Shown here one piece after another: positions 1-12,259 of a stretch of DNA of 64,000 nucleotides. The notes beneath the pieces are model-generated. The model saw nothing but the letters and a program-made list of their open reading frames with translations, made no database searches and had not been told where the DNA came from. A program made the translations under genes and the position numbers. How positions within the stretch are numbered: the first letter of the stretch is position 1; the number at the start of each line of letters is the position of its first letter. The stretch covers positions 57,299,112 through 57,363,111 of the forward strand of contig OX235265.1 in the NCBI GenBank assembly GCA_944472135.2, given 5' to 3'. This DNA is from Trichobilharzia regenti. Taxonomy: Eukaryota; Platyhelminthes; Trematoda; Strigeidida; Schistosomatidae.

Positions 1-2325
1 CCTAACGGTCTGTTGACTACTATTGCAATTACGTTGTTTGGGTAAAAGGTTTCCTTATCACTGTTATTTGTTTTGAATTTCAATCTTGATATCTTTTTAT
101 AACAGATTGATTTTTTAGGCTATATGCAACCGATGTAAAATTGACGAAGTAAACCATGGTACCATCTTATTCTTCACTAACCGTTTGGTACTCATAAAGA
201 AGAAAAGAGGAGAGAACATGGATATAATAATACTTCAATCAATATTGTGTCAAATAAACTACTCTTAACTTCATTAAGACAGTGTCTAATATACATATAC
301 CAAATCACAAAATCTACAGGTGAAATTCATGGCATTTTGGTTTTGGTGGCAGTAAATCTTATAATTCTTCACCCAAGCATTTTCGTCCACGTCAAGCAGT
401 GGGCAGCTTCTAGGTTGTATAGAAAAAATTAACATCCGAGTTATCAGTGAGCACATTTACAAAAAGTTTAAATGAATTATCGATTTTCTGCGCATGTTTT
501 CTGTTGATTTCTTAACGTATTAGCTTGCATACTGATTCAAACTACTCCCTTCTATATGGCACGTTAACTCTTTTTCACTGGGGTGCTGAATGATACACGC
601 TCAGTTCTTGGAGTGATAACAGGTGAAATAATAACAGTAACAATAGACAAGTGACAGGCGAGGGTGGAGTAAAACTTTCTGTTTGCTAACTGTTTTACAA
701 CTTCTAAAATTCAAAACAGTACTGAAGACGTTGTGTCCAGAGGGAAGATGATAGCTTTGCAATTAAATCATCAAACCCGAAAAGACATTAGTGCACGACT
801 TCGTTTAATGGACATATCGTACACATTATTAATAGATTTCTATTACTACATTCAGAACCAAACAGCATTATGGTTACTGTCCATCGAAAAAATTTGTATG
901 GATTAATTGTTAATAGTCTGAAGATACGCAAAATTGTTTGCATGAACATTTCTGCTGGAAAAAGTTAACTTAATAGGCTACAGAAAATTATCAGCTGAGA
1001 TGAAAGTCCTTTATATCATATTGTACATTTGGAGGATATACTTATAAGAAGTGACTGTGGTAGGGGTGTGTAACTGTTTTCATCTTAGACGCCATCATAA
1101 CGTTTAATGCGTTCACTAAACAGAATTATGTACCAGTAATCAGTATGACCATCTACGGATACAAAACACCCTCAAGACACATTCTTGCTTATCGTGTGCT
1201 TCTTCCCAATAGTTAACTGCAAAATTTTATAGAATCATTGGATCCGATACTAAGTAAAATACGATGTTAAACACAGTCGCTGAAAACAGACTCTTCAGTG
1301 AATCACTTGTTTCGATTTCCTGTATGTCCTAATGGAGATTTTCCATGAAACACAGCCTTGTCTTATTTTCAAAGTATGCTGATAAGCTGCTGTCCTTCTG
1401 ATAAGCTTCAACACTTATATGAATAGAAGCAGCAGATTGTTTTTCATTAAATTCGCACATATAACGCAACATTTCAAAAATACCACCATTTTGAAACTTC
1501 CAGAGTACTCATTTTCAAGGGGGTAAATTAGAAATCGCACTTAGTTTATGCTGCTTCAAACAGAGTTAAACAGAAGAAATTGTATTCTGACACATTGGAT
1601 TAGGGTTTAAACTTCATCTTATTCAGCGTGGTCAGTGAAACAGGAAAATATCACAGGCACAGCTTACTATTCAGTACACAAATCTGTAATGAATTAATAA
1701 ATTGAATTTTTAATGAATAAACATTCTCAGCATTAATAAAACTCAAATCAATGAAAATTTTCAAAAATTCTGGATATGAATTCTAGTTTTCAGCGTAAGT
1801 GGATTTCGAAATTCCATTGTTCTACTTACAGATTATGCGAATTCGAAAAAAACTGATCAGATTAAGTTTATATGACTCACTTGTCCTTATGCATTTCTCA
1901 ACCTCAAACAGTAATCACAAACTCAGAGCCTACTGAAACTCAAAATCGTGTTTTTATCAGTTAAACATCGACAGCATGGTGGATTTGCATTAGATAATCA
2001 TTATAAATTATGGATCGATTGAATTCACTGACTCAGAGACTGGAAAAGCTACCAAATTCTTTCCAACTCTAGAATCTTTAACTGCATGATAGTGGAACAA
2101 AGCTAAAGGATGGAATACTTTTTCAATGCGATTCCTCATTACCTCTCCAACAACGACAAACTCATACAGCATCGCAAATCTCAGCGATCGCCTAGTTGCC
2201 AGTCATGATTACTCCCTTTTGAACCATCTGGAACATCACTATTCAAGAGAAGGATTTACGATAGTCACCATAAGGAAACATTTCAAGATAGATCACTAAT
2301 CGACATCAGTCAGACAATCAGTAAA
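1..2325. other. unassigned AT-rich stretch
   Basis: No reading frame here resembles a known protein. The short 61-codon frame at 247-432 has no recognisable motif and I treat it as chance. Intron or intergenic DNA is the likely content. Confidence 0.5.
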
Positions 2326-2615
2326 AAAGGAAGTTTGTTTATCTATTCAACACCACATACGTGCAGTCGGAATGACGCAACGCCTATACCAGAGACATGG
2401 AAAGTGGCAACAAACAACAAAGAGAAGATGGAGAGAGAGAAAATATAAATAAGACACATTGTGAAACCATGTGACTAAAATTGGTATGATAATGAGTAGT
2501 AATTTATGCTCGAAATGTCATCCAGTTCTTAGTACTGAATCCCTGTGTGATATTTAAAATAAACTTATCTAATATGGAATTAAATTCTACCACAGTGTCC
2601 AAGTTCTGTACTTAC
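2326..2615 (+). mobile_element. Penelope-like element terminal fragment (GIY-YIG family with inverted ends)
   Basis: This stretch matches the 3' third of the 0.75-kb elements at 11553-12313 and 32133-32866. It includes the degraded C-terminal coding tail (cacatacgtgcag, acgcctatacc, gagacatggaaagtg), then a hammerhead-like motif at 2484-2525, and it ends in the terminal sequence ctaccacagtgtccaag. The 5' part of the element is missing. It is diverged, with no open frame left. Confidence 0.65.
2484..2525 (+). ncRNA. hammerhead-like motif in PLE terminal repeat
   Basis: Order seen: TGAT, a 3-base interruption, GAG, a loop of about 12 bases, GCTCGAAA, then GTC and ATCCAG. The same order recurs at eight or so other PLE ends in this window. 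A canonical hammerhead needs CUGANGA followed by GAAA and a cleavable NUH; here the first core strand is interrupted, so catalysis is uncertain. Confidence 0.35.
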
Positions 2616-2619
2616 AATA

Positions 2620-2765
2620 AAAACCACCAAGTATCGGATAACTGCTCTTTTTTAGTTTGAGACATTTCAGAGATGCACACTCATGACCTCATTGAGAATC
2701 GAACCCAGGACCTACATGCAAAATTGTATTGTGTACTGCTGAAGACTGCTCAACTGCAGTGAAAC
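2620..2765 (-). mobile_element. tRNA-derived SINE remnant (family B)
   Basis: Read on the minus strand there is a B-box-like gggttcgattc followed by a segment aligned with the hammerhead-like part of the family B SINEs (tctcaaact). It is heavily mutated and identification rests on collinearity with the better copies at 38880 and 44205. Confidence 0.4.
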
Positions 2766-2769
2766 AAAT

Positions 2770-5700
2770 GTTCAATGCTCCTCGGTCTTCATTAGTTCTT
2801 GATCTAACTTAAAATCAATCAATGCTTGCAAACCAACAGTTGAAGTAACTCTACAAAAGACTTTCACCTATTTATGTGTATATCACACTAGGTTAGAACT
2901 AGCAGAACGAGTAACCATAAATATAGTCAAGTATACAAATTATCTAACCGTCAAGTTTATAGACTAGTATCCTAATTACAGGATACCAAGTAACAAATAA
3001 CTCGCCGGTTTTACAAAACATGAAGAAAATACAACAAAAATACTTCTGTCTTCCAAATTTTTCAAACAAAATAAGAGGCTTTACGTTGTATTTTTATCAC
3101 ACTATTCAAAATCCTAATTAACATCTACTCCACCAGCCTGTACTCCTGGAAATGTTTATATAATTATTAGAGGTGTTGATAACGGCTAATTCTTTTCTTT
3201 CTTATCAAAAAATAATAAAGTATATTTTTACAACTGCTCATTAAAATTTGTCTGAAATTGAGAGATTTTATTGGGGCAAAAATACTATTATTATTATTAT
3301 CATCATTATTTTGTGTGGAAGGAAACCATAATTTTTTTGCCAACTGAGATATTTATTTCACCTGCCGCATACACTGCTTAAATGTTGATTTCAGTAGTTT
3401 TAAATAGTCTCAGAAAGTTAGCAATTATTCGAGTTATTCGGTATACAGATTAAGGAAACAGTGATTGACACACTGCACTCAGTGTGATTTAAGCATATGC
3501 ACCACAAAGACCTATGCGTTTAAAAGGGTATTAAGAATCTCTGTCCTCTATATAATTCCCTTTTCAAATGGATTATTTTATAGAATGAGTGAAATATCCT
3601 CAAAACTTCATTAAATCGAGCGAATATAACTAAATGTAATGAATGACAATCACTTTTTTCCGGATAAATTCCATTACGAATCAGGATTATCTCTAAAATA
3701 GTAGAGAACAGAGCAGTTCTGAACAGCAGCTTTCAGCTTCCGTAAAAGTTTTGAAGCTAATTTCTCGAGGCATACATCAAAGTCTGAACCCGTAGGATAT
3801 AATCAAGTCACGTGTGACTACACTGATTTGTTGATGACATAAAATTATTACACCCTATCATGAATTTATGAAAGCCAGCATGCACAACTGGAATTCCACA
3901 GGATAAGCTTCATGATGGCCTATTCATCCCCAGATGTGATGCTCATGGGTCTGATACGGTAATTTCAGTGGAACCCTAACTATTGTAAAGATTGATTAAG
4001 TCGGTGTTTTATCCCCAAAATGGGTAAATCTCACGTGTATGTCCACCTCTGGGTGCACTGGTCCTTTTTTGGGGATAGAGTAACACTTAACTAAAAGAAA
4101 TGAATCAGTATCTACCTTGGAATAACTACATTCTCTTAGCTGAATAAGTCTAGGGCACTGCTGACGAGGTCATCTCCAAACAAGGGAAAACGTTGCCTGG
4201 CGTTTTGACCACTTTACTGTGGATAACCGATAATACCAATTTATGTAAGTGGTTTCCAGCTATCCAGATCAATCAGCAGTATATAATATCACATTATTTT
4301 GCCTACTTTCTTGATTACTACTTATTATGCCCAGAGAATAATATAGTTTGGTCTGAACATTTCCGCTTTCCAAATGAAGCCATCATGAAGTTCTACTTCT
4401 GTCTGTGTACACTACAGGTAACTAATACCATTTTAAGGGATCACTATGTGTATTAATAAAATCCACGGCTATTACTAATCACTTCGCATAACAATTTTCT
4501 CTGTAAATCCTGAATGAAATAAATACGTGACCTCTGTTTTTGCTTTTGTTTATAAGTCGGTGTTCACAGATAATCGAAAAAGTACCTAATTATCCAGACT
4601 AATCAGTATTGTGAATACAGTTTTGTTACATTTAGGTTAGCCAATCGAAGTACAGGGCCATCAGCTGTTTATATTACTTGTTTTAATTCATTTATCAGGA
4701 ACAGATTTTTCATGTACCAGGATATAAGCTGAGGAATTGAAGAACGACCCACTAGCTAAAAGCCAAATGCTGAAGCCAATAAGCGACATCTGTACCAATT
4801 TTTATACAACTGTAAATTCAACTTCTAAGAAGCCGGAAGTAAGCAGTTGCAATCACAACATTGAGTCTGATATAAAATAATTGAAGACATTAAAAATGAC
4901 TATTTTCGATAGTCATTAATTCAGATGATAATTCCTCATAAACTTCTGTACAACTGTGTGATTTGAAGTTGGAGCACCTTGCCTAACTGGCTTTATTGAT
5001 AAACACTGGAAAAAGACATCTGAGTCAACAAACTAGAAACTGTCAGAGGCTAGTAATTGTTACTATTTTACAGAAAACCTGAACAATATAGTCTCCTCTT
5101 ACAGATATCAGATCTTCCTGGCTCTCCTTAATTTCTTTATATCCATGTTCCGCTTGGTAATCAGATGTTGTATGAATTCCGATAGTTTAGATACTAGAGT
5201 AGACCGGTCAAGTAGATAGGAATCTTTATAGTTTCAAGAAGAATGGAGTACACAAATACGCCAATATCCAAATAATTCAGTAGGAACACCTCTGATTTCA
5301 GCCCTGGGTGAGGTAGCTTTGAATCACTGTGGAGGTTTCAAAAACGCCGTGCTAACGACTGCCAACAAGCATGAAATCTCTGTCTAAAGCTTTTAGCTGA
5401 TTGCTTACAACCATCTAACATATCCATGATTGATTAAATCGCACTAGTTATACTATAATATTACCTTCTTACAACTAACGAAATTCAAAAGGGCTGGAAT
5501 GTGCAGATTTTTCAAAAGTAATAAAAAATAAAAAAAGATTTTCACCACCAGTTGCTTGCCATTGTCAAGCATCACTTGACCGTATAATAATTTACTCCCA
5601 CCATACTTATTACCGTAATATTATTGGTGAAAATTAAAACTAGACGGTAATTTATCATTGAGAATCCACTTACGCTTATTATTATTTGCTGTGACAGGAA

Positions 5701-6590
5701 AAAGATGTCTAGAGAGATTAATGTAGACGCTTACATGAGCATATATATATACATATATATACTAGGACTCCCGCTTGATTTTAGACATTTCGGCTTCCTC
5801 TTCACATTTTCTCCTATCAGTCTAGCACCATTTGAAGAGCTAATATTAGCGGGAGGAGACGGTAATCATAGTACTGATACGATTTTCATCACTATCCTAC
5901 ACACTCACTACTCATAATCAGAGCAATAGTCTAGTGAATGTTAACAATGCAAAATTTAATCAAGCGGAAATTTAAATATCTATCTATATATAATAAATGT
6001 ATTCTTTTTTTTCAAAGAAAGCAATATGGAATGAAATAACCAGGCGGATGATCAAAGACATTATGTTTACTTTCTGTAGGGTATGTGTACACGTGTGTGT
6101 GTGTGTGACTTTATGAGTTGTTAACTTGTTTTTCTTACTCTCATTTATCTGGTGATTAATGGTCTTTCCAGTCTACCGAATGAACGACCAAAATACAATG
6201 AGAACAGCTCTATACAGACCACACACACACATACACATACACGACTGCATGTATGCATTTAGGGAAGGAAGGTGTAGAAAGGAAGCTGTTATTTTATGTG
6301 TACATCTATATATATTTAAGATATATCCATGTAGGTCATCAGAAGGGCATCAAAACAAATACAACTTTTGAGATATTATAATGACACTGGCTGGTTTGGT
6401 TTTTCAAGTGGGTATAATTCTTTCAGTTAGAATACAGAAAATGATACGCAAAGGAGAAAAAGATAAATAAAAGCTCAGCTAATATGGGATGAATTCAAAA
6501 GTACACTGATCGTCGTAATCTGATCCCGCTAAATATCGCGCATTTGACTGGAGTTGGCGATCTTAAATTACAGCATTCCAGCTGCTCTGT
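2770..6590. other. unassigned stretch, no gene recognised
   Basis: Contains a short TTA/TCA microsatellite near 3290-3310, a hairpin with 11-bp arms (tatccccaaaa / ttttggggata) near 4010-4080, a TA-rich run near 5738-5762, and CA/GT runs near 6090-6110 and 6220-6240. The frames at 4193-4456, 5705-5917 and 6159-6371 show no domain and low complexity. Confidence 0.5.
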
Positions 6591-6594
6591 AGCA

Positions 6595-6720
6595 CACTCA
6601 CCTTATGTCTCAACGTTGTGGGTTCGATCCGTGGATGGGTCGTGGGTGAGCACCGATGAACAAGTTTCAAACTAGGACGAAACAATTGTCCACTGTTGCC
6701 TGGTTTTCGACGACCTCAAA
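6595..6720 (+). mobile_element. tRNA-derived SINE fragment with hammerhead-like segment (family B)
   Basis: A B-box-like gtgggttcgatcc at about 6618 is followed by the family B segment (gatgaacaagtttcaaactaggacgaaac) and the tail that in other copies reads ccaggttttcc. The core is decayed. It lies just 5' of an SM-alpha copy on the other strand. Confidence 0.5.
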
Positions 6721-6773
6721 CTTATGTTAGTTCTTGACAAAATCTATATTGAAAACAACAGCAATAATAATAG

Positions 6774-7162
6774 GAGTTAATTGATGGATGGTGACTAGCA
6801 ATGGAATCCAGGATGCGCACTTCGTCCTATTTGGGACTCGCCATCTGGATGCACCTGCATTCCCCAGTGAGTGATGACGTTCCCACCTAAGCTTGAGACC
6901 AGTGCCTATAGTCTCAGACGCCAAAGCATTATCCACTAGACCACTTGGGCCACGAGAGCCAAGTCTTGTGCAACAGGCCATATTAATCATTTAATTCAAT
7001 TTTACATTTTCCCGTCGATTGATTGGATCGAAGTATTTGGTCTCAGGTTGACATGCTCAGACATCATCGAAGCATTTGCACAAGAAGCCGATGTATCGAC
7101 CTGAGACCGAGCACTTCGGTCCAGTCAGTCGACGGGAAAATATAAAATTGAATGAAATAATT
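6774..7162 (-). mobile_element. SM-alpha-type hammerhead retroposon, copy 1
   Basis: On the minus strand the order is: an interrupted palindrome (arms about 6991-7034 and 7112-7156), a tRNA-like A box (tggtctagtggataatgc) and a weak B-box region, a decayed hammerhead, and a tail ending caccatccatcaa. A 13-bp direct repeat gcaataataatag flanks it at 6761-6773 and 7163-7175, as expected for a target-site duplication. The 389-bp span is close to the known 300-odd bp of SM-alpha; the excess is in the palindrome loop relative to copy 2 at 34328. The minus-strand frame at 6727-6990 is a by-product of this element. Confidence 0.85.
6802..6853 (-). ncRNA. decayed SM-alpha hammerhead ribozyme
   Basis: Minus-strand helix I strands atccag and ctggat, helix II gtcc and ggac, and the aggacga segment are present. 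The first core strand reads atggcga instead of ctgacga and the second reads gaag instead of gaaa. These changes hit positions required for cleavage, so I expect an inactive copy. Confidence 0.7.
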
Positions 7163-7175
7163 GCAATAATAATAG

Positions 7176-8829
7176 CAACTCAGTGGTGGTATTAAAATAT
7201 GATTACCAAATTTTATTTTAATGACATTTTCAGCTTTTTTTTCTCATCTCATTTTCCTACCTCTTATCTGTGACCCTGACCCAAACACATTTTGACGTAC
7301 ATGGATTATATTTTAACCCTTTGAACTTTTATTGCCTTTTATATAAATATTTATGAAAAGTACTAATATGATCAGGATATCCGAAATTTGTTACAGATGA
7401 ATTACTATACTATTATCATTATATAAAGTGTTGGTTTGCATGGTTTTGGCTGGTCACAGGTTTGACCACGAACTGGCACCAGTTAGACAACCACTGGAAA
7501 GCCAGGGAGTTCTGGGCTGTTGTTTGATTCCATTTGGGAACTCTCTAAAAGTAAGCCCCATCAAGGCTGAAAACCCGAAGCTTTCGACTGCAGGGCTAGC
7601 TCGGAGACTCTATACCCCACTGGAATCTGGTACAGTAGCCTATGAATTTCAGCTTCTCCCAAAATTATTGCCAGCAATTTCGCCTCACTGTGTTTATTTT
7701 TATTTTTTTTTGACAAAAAATTATTCACATCTATGTCTTTAAGCAGATGGTGCTGTTACTCTTAAGATTCTAAGATACTAATAAAGTAAAGGGAAATCGG
7801 GTAAGTAAAGGAACAGAAGCCCAACAAGCACGAAAGTTCCCATGGCCTTGGAAGAAGTGCAATGATACTAAACAGGATATCTAATTAGTTTATGATTAGG
7901 TTGGAGAAAGATTAGGGTTAGTTTAAGGAGACGATGTAGTTCGTTAGGGACCAAAGTTTGCTTTTAAGCGTGATTGTTCATGCCGATGTCACTGGTGCTT
8001 TTGCAACTTTCGGGTGTCTATTCTCTAACCTTACTAGGAAGTCTCCAGTCAAATGTGATTTGACTTCTATTTTAAGCTAAATATCTTGTCTCATGCGAAA
8101 AACTGAGGCGTTACTTTAACTTAAATGTTAAAAGCAAATGAGATTATCTCCATCTTCCGATGCTTTGCACTGTCAATTGCTTATATATTCATCCAATAAC
8201 ACTGTGACATTTGTTAAACATTATTTCAGTTTAGTCTCTTCAGTCATATTAGGTTGATCATATTGATATTGTTTTGACTACCTCATTAATGATGTGATTC
8301 GCTTGTTACTTTATCAAATTGATTTCTTTTAAAGACACATTATACAAAAATATTACTGTGTTACAAGTTGGAAATGATTTCTATGATGCAAAATATAAAG
8401 TAATTTTAGAAAATGCGCTCTTCCACACTTCAGTAATTTAAACAAGTGACTAATGAGTTAATTAATTATAGAGTATTCTTTTCTTTTATTACCTAATTAC
8501 ACTTTTATTTACTGACTTATTCGTCTATCAGCCTATTTATTTATTCGTCTTTCAAGAGGTATTCACAAACCATTGAAGCAGACATAAAAATAATGACTAC
8601 TGAAATGAAGATGAAAACTCTCATCGTTTGGGACAACAAATGTTTAAAACAACAAATGAGTATATGGTTATTATATGCAGGATATATCCGAGCTGTTTTG
8701 TTGTCATAAATCATTTGTTCATATTACCTACCATCATGTTAATGTTATCTGATTTCCCTTTCATTTTGAACAAATCCAACAGTCTTATGACTGTTGATTA
8801 GTTGTACGATCGATAATTGTTATATTATC

Positions 8830-8869
<40 letters not shown>

Positions 8870-9825
8870 TCAAAGAAGACCAATGAGCTTCTGTAAGTAA
8901 TAAATTTAACTGAACAGATAATTATTTAAACAAGCAGATTTATATATCATTTATGAAAAGTTTGAACACATTCGAGTCACCTGGAGTACAGTGATTACCG
9001 TCAGTAATGTACAACCCCACCAACCTATAAATTATGCGCGCAGTTTTCATCATAAAGAGGCGCCAATTAGACTATCACTTAGAATCAAGAAACGCTGAGT
9101 AGCTGCCTTGTTCTACCTTGAGATTTTGTAATACTGAGAACTTATGACCCAACCAACAATAGACACTAGGACCTTCAGGTTACCAGTTGAGGTCTTTGGA
9201 GAAATTTACATTAGAATTAACTGAAACCCCTGCGAATAAAAAATTTGAAGGTAAATCTTTACATTGCTCTAGGAATTATAAATACGCACACTGAATTCAA
9301 GTATGACTTTCAGAAGTCATTTAGATGAATGGACTACTGCGCTAAACTGATAGTCAGTCCAACTAAAGAACTTTTCGAAATTAAAGAAAATGAAATTTTA
9401 CTCAATCTGATTACTAAGTAAAATGATAATCAAGTCAGATTTATGTCGATAAATCAATTAGATAAAGATTTTTGAAAGAATTATCTATTATTGAATCAAC
9501 CCAGTAGAAAGGATTAAATTACATTCATCGTTCAGTTACGCTGAAAATAATCGGACACTGAGTAGTTAATATATAGTACTGTATCTTATAACAGTTACTG
9601 GCTAGTATGTTATGTGTCCGTACTAAAAAATGAAGCTAGTAGTATGATTTGCACACATTTCCTAATAACCGAAGCTTTCTGTGCTCAGTGCCCCACGTCA
9701 GCCTCTTTCATAACTACTGAGAGAACAACGTAGGTCAACCACCAACTTACCGATTGGATACTTGGTCTAATCCAAGTCACTCATCTGCAACGAAACCCTC
9801 CCTTCGCACAATTAACACGGTTAGG
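7176..9825. other. unassigned stretch with one dispersed repeat and a TA microsatellite
   Basis: The segment 7440-7680 (ggtttgaccacgaactgg, then accactggaaagccaggg) resembles a shorter diverged stretch at 42543-42595, so it is probably a dispersed repeat; its 104-codon frame is not a gene I recognise. A TA run occupies 8832-8865. Nothing else was identified. Confidence 0.45.
8832..8865. repeat. (TA)n microsatellite
   Basis: Uninterrupted alternation of T and A for about 34 bases. Confidence 0.95.
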
Positions 9826-9827
9826 CT

Positions 9828-10110
9828 AAATACCTATAAACTTTCAGAAAATATATTTACCTCCCTTAGTTTCTTCAAACGTCTGGTTAATTCATTCTTT
9901 ATTTTATTATTGAAACCTTTCTTCTCCTCCTCCAGTTTTTGAAACTTCTGTATGTCTTTCAATTTTTCATTCAACTTTTTGACATAGTCACTTCTATCGA
10001 GGACGACTACTCCTGATTCTTTGTCAGGCTTTTTGATTATCAGTCTTTCGTCATTTATCAGTTTCTTTAATTCTTTTCTGAGCTCCCTTATCAAGAGTCT
10101 TTAACTGTTA
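9828..10110 (-). pseudogene. Penelope-like element N-terminal fragment
   Basis: The minus-strand frame of about 86 codons carries the charged N-terminal region of PLE reverse transcriptases: IIKKPDKESGVVVLDRSDYV, where PLEs typically show K-P-D-K-G-x-x-V-V-V-x-D-R-x-D-Y. It resembles the equivalent part of the PLE at 59340-60715, which reads ITKAGKGNVTVIMNRTDY. The palm domain is missing and the frame stops soon after, so this is a truncated piece. It points away from the PLE 3' end that begins about 115 bp to the right on the other strand. Confidence 0.7.
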
Positions 10111-10224
10111 TATTGGCCGTTGCTATAGGAAAATCAGTTTTCGTAAAAATCACCAACAGTTTGATATTAGACCACCTGGTCTAAATTGACAAAAAGCCAG
10201 CATTGAAGAATCCTTCCTACCAAA

Positions 10225-10365
10225 TAAATTGCCGAGAACATCCAGGTACCGCATACTCTTAGCAACCGAGGCTATCACGATTCACACTAAACAACCGGCG
10301 CTTTGTGTGCAGAGGAGGCAAGTCCAGCCACTACTACTGACCTGGCCTTCAGTAGAGACTATAAA
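10225..10365 (+). pseudogene. Penelope-like element C-terminal end
   Basis: The plus-strand translation gives ATEAITIHTKQPALCVQRRQ and then LLLTWPS. This aligns with the last ~40 residues of the PLE at 56626-57654 (AEACAIRIYKPALCIQKEMV and NLPW). Only this terminal piece remains. The N-terminal PLE fragment immediately to the left is inverted relative to it. Confidence 0.65.
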
Positions 10366-10639
10366 TTCACGGATTTGTATTATTATTTTTCTTAATTTTT
10401 CTGATTTCCAATGTACTGATACATTAATGCTATTGAACTGTAATCCACTGATTTTATTATCGATTCGATGTTATCTAAACATTTATGTTGTTAATGTCAC
10501 TTATGCATTCACTTTTATGTATACATAACAGTAGAACCTGATGACATCAGGCTATTGATTGGAGAGTGTGGGTACTGCGTAGAAGTTCATTCCATCCTTC
10601 TTGAAAGCTGACTTGGCCACTGCAAATGGAAGGCATGAA

Positions 10640-10975
10640 GAAGCTTTCTGCATTTGACCGTCAATAATTATAAGGTTAGGCATACTGTGTTAGGTAAGCA
10701 GAGAAAATCAGTCGCTGAGATTGTGAAGCTTCATCAACTTAGATTTTCAAAACGTTTGTTGTCCTCGCGAAGCCATCACCTTCATCGTCGAGCAATGTTA
10801 GGTGACATAAAAACAGGTTGGAAAATAGTCAGTAATTTTCAGGTCGAAATATGACAGAAATCCATGTAGTCTTTCACCCCTTTACTGACCTTTGTAAGTA
10901 GATACAGACAGCATGGGTCCTCGAGGTGTTGGTAGTCAGAGGTTGCAGACTGTCGACAAAATCATTTTTAATGAA
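10640..10975 (+). pseudogene. non-LTR retrotransposon C-terminal tail, frameshifted
   Basis: Frame 10654-10854 gives VLGKQRKSVAEIVKLHQLRF followed by HLHRRAMLGDIKTGWK. This is the pattern of the C-terminal segment after the reverse transcriptase in fluke non-LTR elements (R/L-x-x-H-V-L-R-M... R-R-A-M-L...G-W-K). Beyond 10855 the alignment continues in shifted frames (gtcttt...ctgacc, gggtcctcgaggtgttggtagtc). The 5' part is absent. Clade is not certain; CR1-like or RTE-like are both possible. Confidence 0.55.
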
Positions 10976-11636
10976 TCAGAAGCTTCCGCACCTTGGGATC
11001 CTCTAGACTTATTAAACTAACGTCATTCTTCATATAATTATCCTTTCCTTTAGCAATCTGTTTGTTATGGTTTCTTCGCGTTCCATTCTTTTTCTTTAAA
11101 TTTACGTGTGATTTTAGGGAGTGCGTCAACTCGAACTTCTGCACTTTTCTACCTAGTTCTAAAGTGAAAATTCGGTTCAGCATGATATTATCTCAAGTTA
11201 TATTAAGGCAGTCTTCATACATATGCAGCTTTCTATTGTATTCAAAGAAGACTATGGGAATGACCTAACCTTAACTTTGTGATAACGACAGACAGGACAA
11301 TATTGCTTTGAGGAACTCCTTCTTATTTTGTATCGTCTGTTATTTAGATGAAGTATATGCTTATCTTGCACATTTCGAAAGTTGGAGTATTTCTGTGATC
11401 TAGCTGACTGTAATCTTGTCATTCCTGTTCATTCACTATGGGGACAAAGTGAACATATGAGAATATTAGCAGGCGTGGTAGACAGATATAAGACCAGATG
11501 ACTTCATCAGATGTAAGGAATTCATCGAAATAAAACTCAGGTCAATGTAAGTGTAGAACTTGGACACTGTGGTAGAATTTAATTCCATATTAGATAAGTT
11601 TATTTTAAATATCACACAGTGATTCAGTACTAAGAA

Positions 11637-11678
11637 CTGGATGACATTTCGAGCATAAATTACTACTCATTATCATAT
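11637..11678 (-). ncRNA. hammerhead-like motif, left terminal repeat
   Basis: Minus strand shows TGATAATGAG, a loop, ATGCTCGAAATGTCATCCAG. It is the mirror of the motif at 12211-12259. The first core strand is interrupted relative to CUGANGA, so activity is doubtful. Confidence 0.35.
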
Positions 11679-11732
11679 CAATTTTAGTCACATGGTTTCC
11701 CAATTTGTCTTACATGTATATATATATATTCT

Positions 11733-12170
11733 CTCAGAGATAAACTTTGTCGTCTTAAGGACCCAACAGATCCAATTAGGAAAATTAATATGATTTACCA
11801 AACAGCATGTAATGACTGAGGTGAGCTGAATTACATAGCTCAGACTAGTAGATCGGGGTCGATTTGATTAGTGGAACATGAAAGTTTAGCTAGAGCTAGA
11901 ATGATTGACCCTGCTGAGTTAAATATCCTGGAAAAGGCTCAGCCATTGCACAGCACTCACTTACATGTAATCACATAATAGGGTGAGTGGGATTGGATGA
12001 GAGTATTAAAACGTAATATAGTTAGGTGGAGTGAGAGAGTGAGAGAGAGGTTAATCACTGAAGCTTTGTTTATCGAATCGACACCGCACACGTGTAATTA
12101 TATTGACACAACGCCTATACCGAAGATATGGAAAGTGACAACAAACGAAAAGGTGAAGTTGGAGAGATAG
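11733..12170 (+). pseudogene. GIY-YIG domain remnant of a Penelope-like element
   Basis: Translation starts LRDKLCRLKDPTDPIRKINM, then MIYQTACND, a stop, GELNYIAQTSRS and VEHESLARARMI. This is the GIY-YIG pattern of PLEs (V/I-Y-x-I-x-C-x-x-C...Y-I-G-Q-T-S-R...E-H) with G changed to A and stops in place of residues. This copy has at least four in-frame stops; the copy at 32133 has fewer, for example sense CGA where this one has TGA. It ends IESTPHTCNYIDTTPIPKIW. Confidence 0.7.
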
Positions 12171-12210
12171 AATATATATATAAGACAAATTGTGAAACCG
12201 TGTGACTAAA

Positions 12211-12259
12211 ATTGATAAGATTATGAGCAGTAATTTATGCTCGAAACCTTGTCATCCAG
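12211..12259 (+). ncRNA. hammerhead-like motif, right terminal repeat
   Basis: Reads TTGATAAGATTATGAGCAG, loop, ATGCTCGAAAC, CTT, GTCATCCAG. GAGC and GCTC can pair as helix II. The first core strand is longer than CUGANGA and an extra CTT precedes GTC in this copy. Confidence 0.35.

Noticed and set aside
7428..7742. 104-codon frame as a gene
   Set aside because: Overlaps a dispersed repeat also seen, diverged, at about 42543; no domain.
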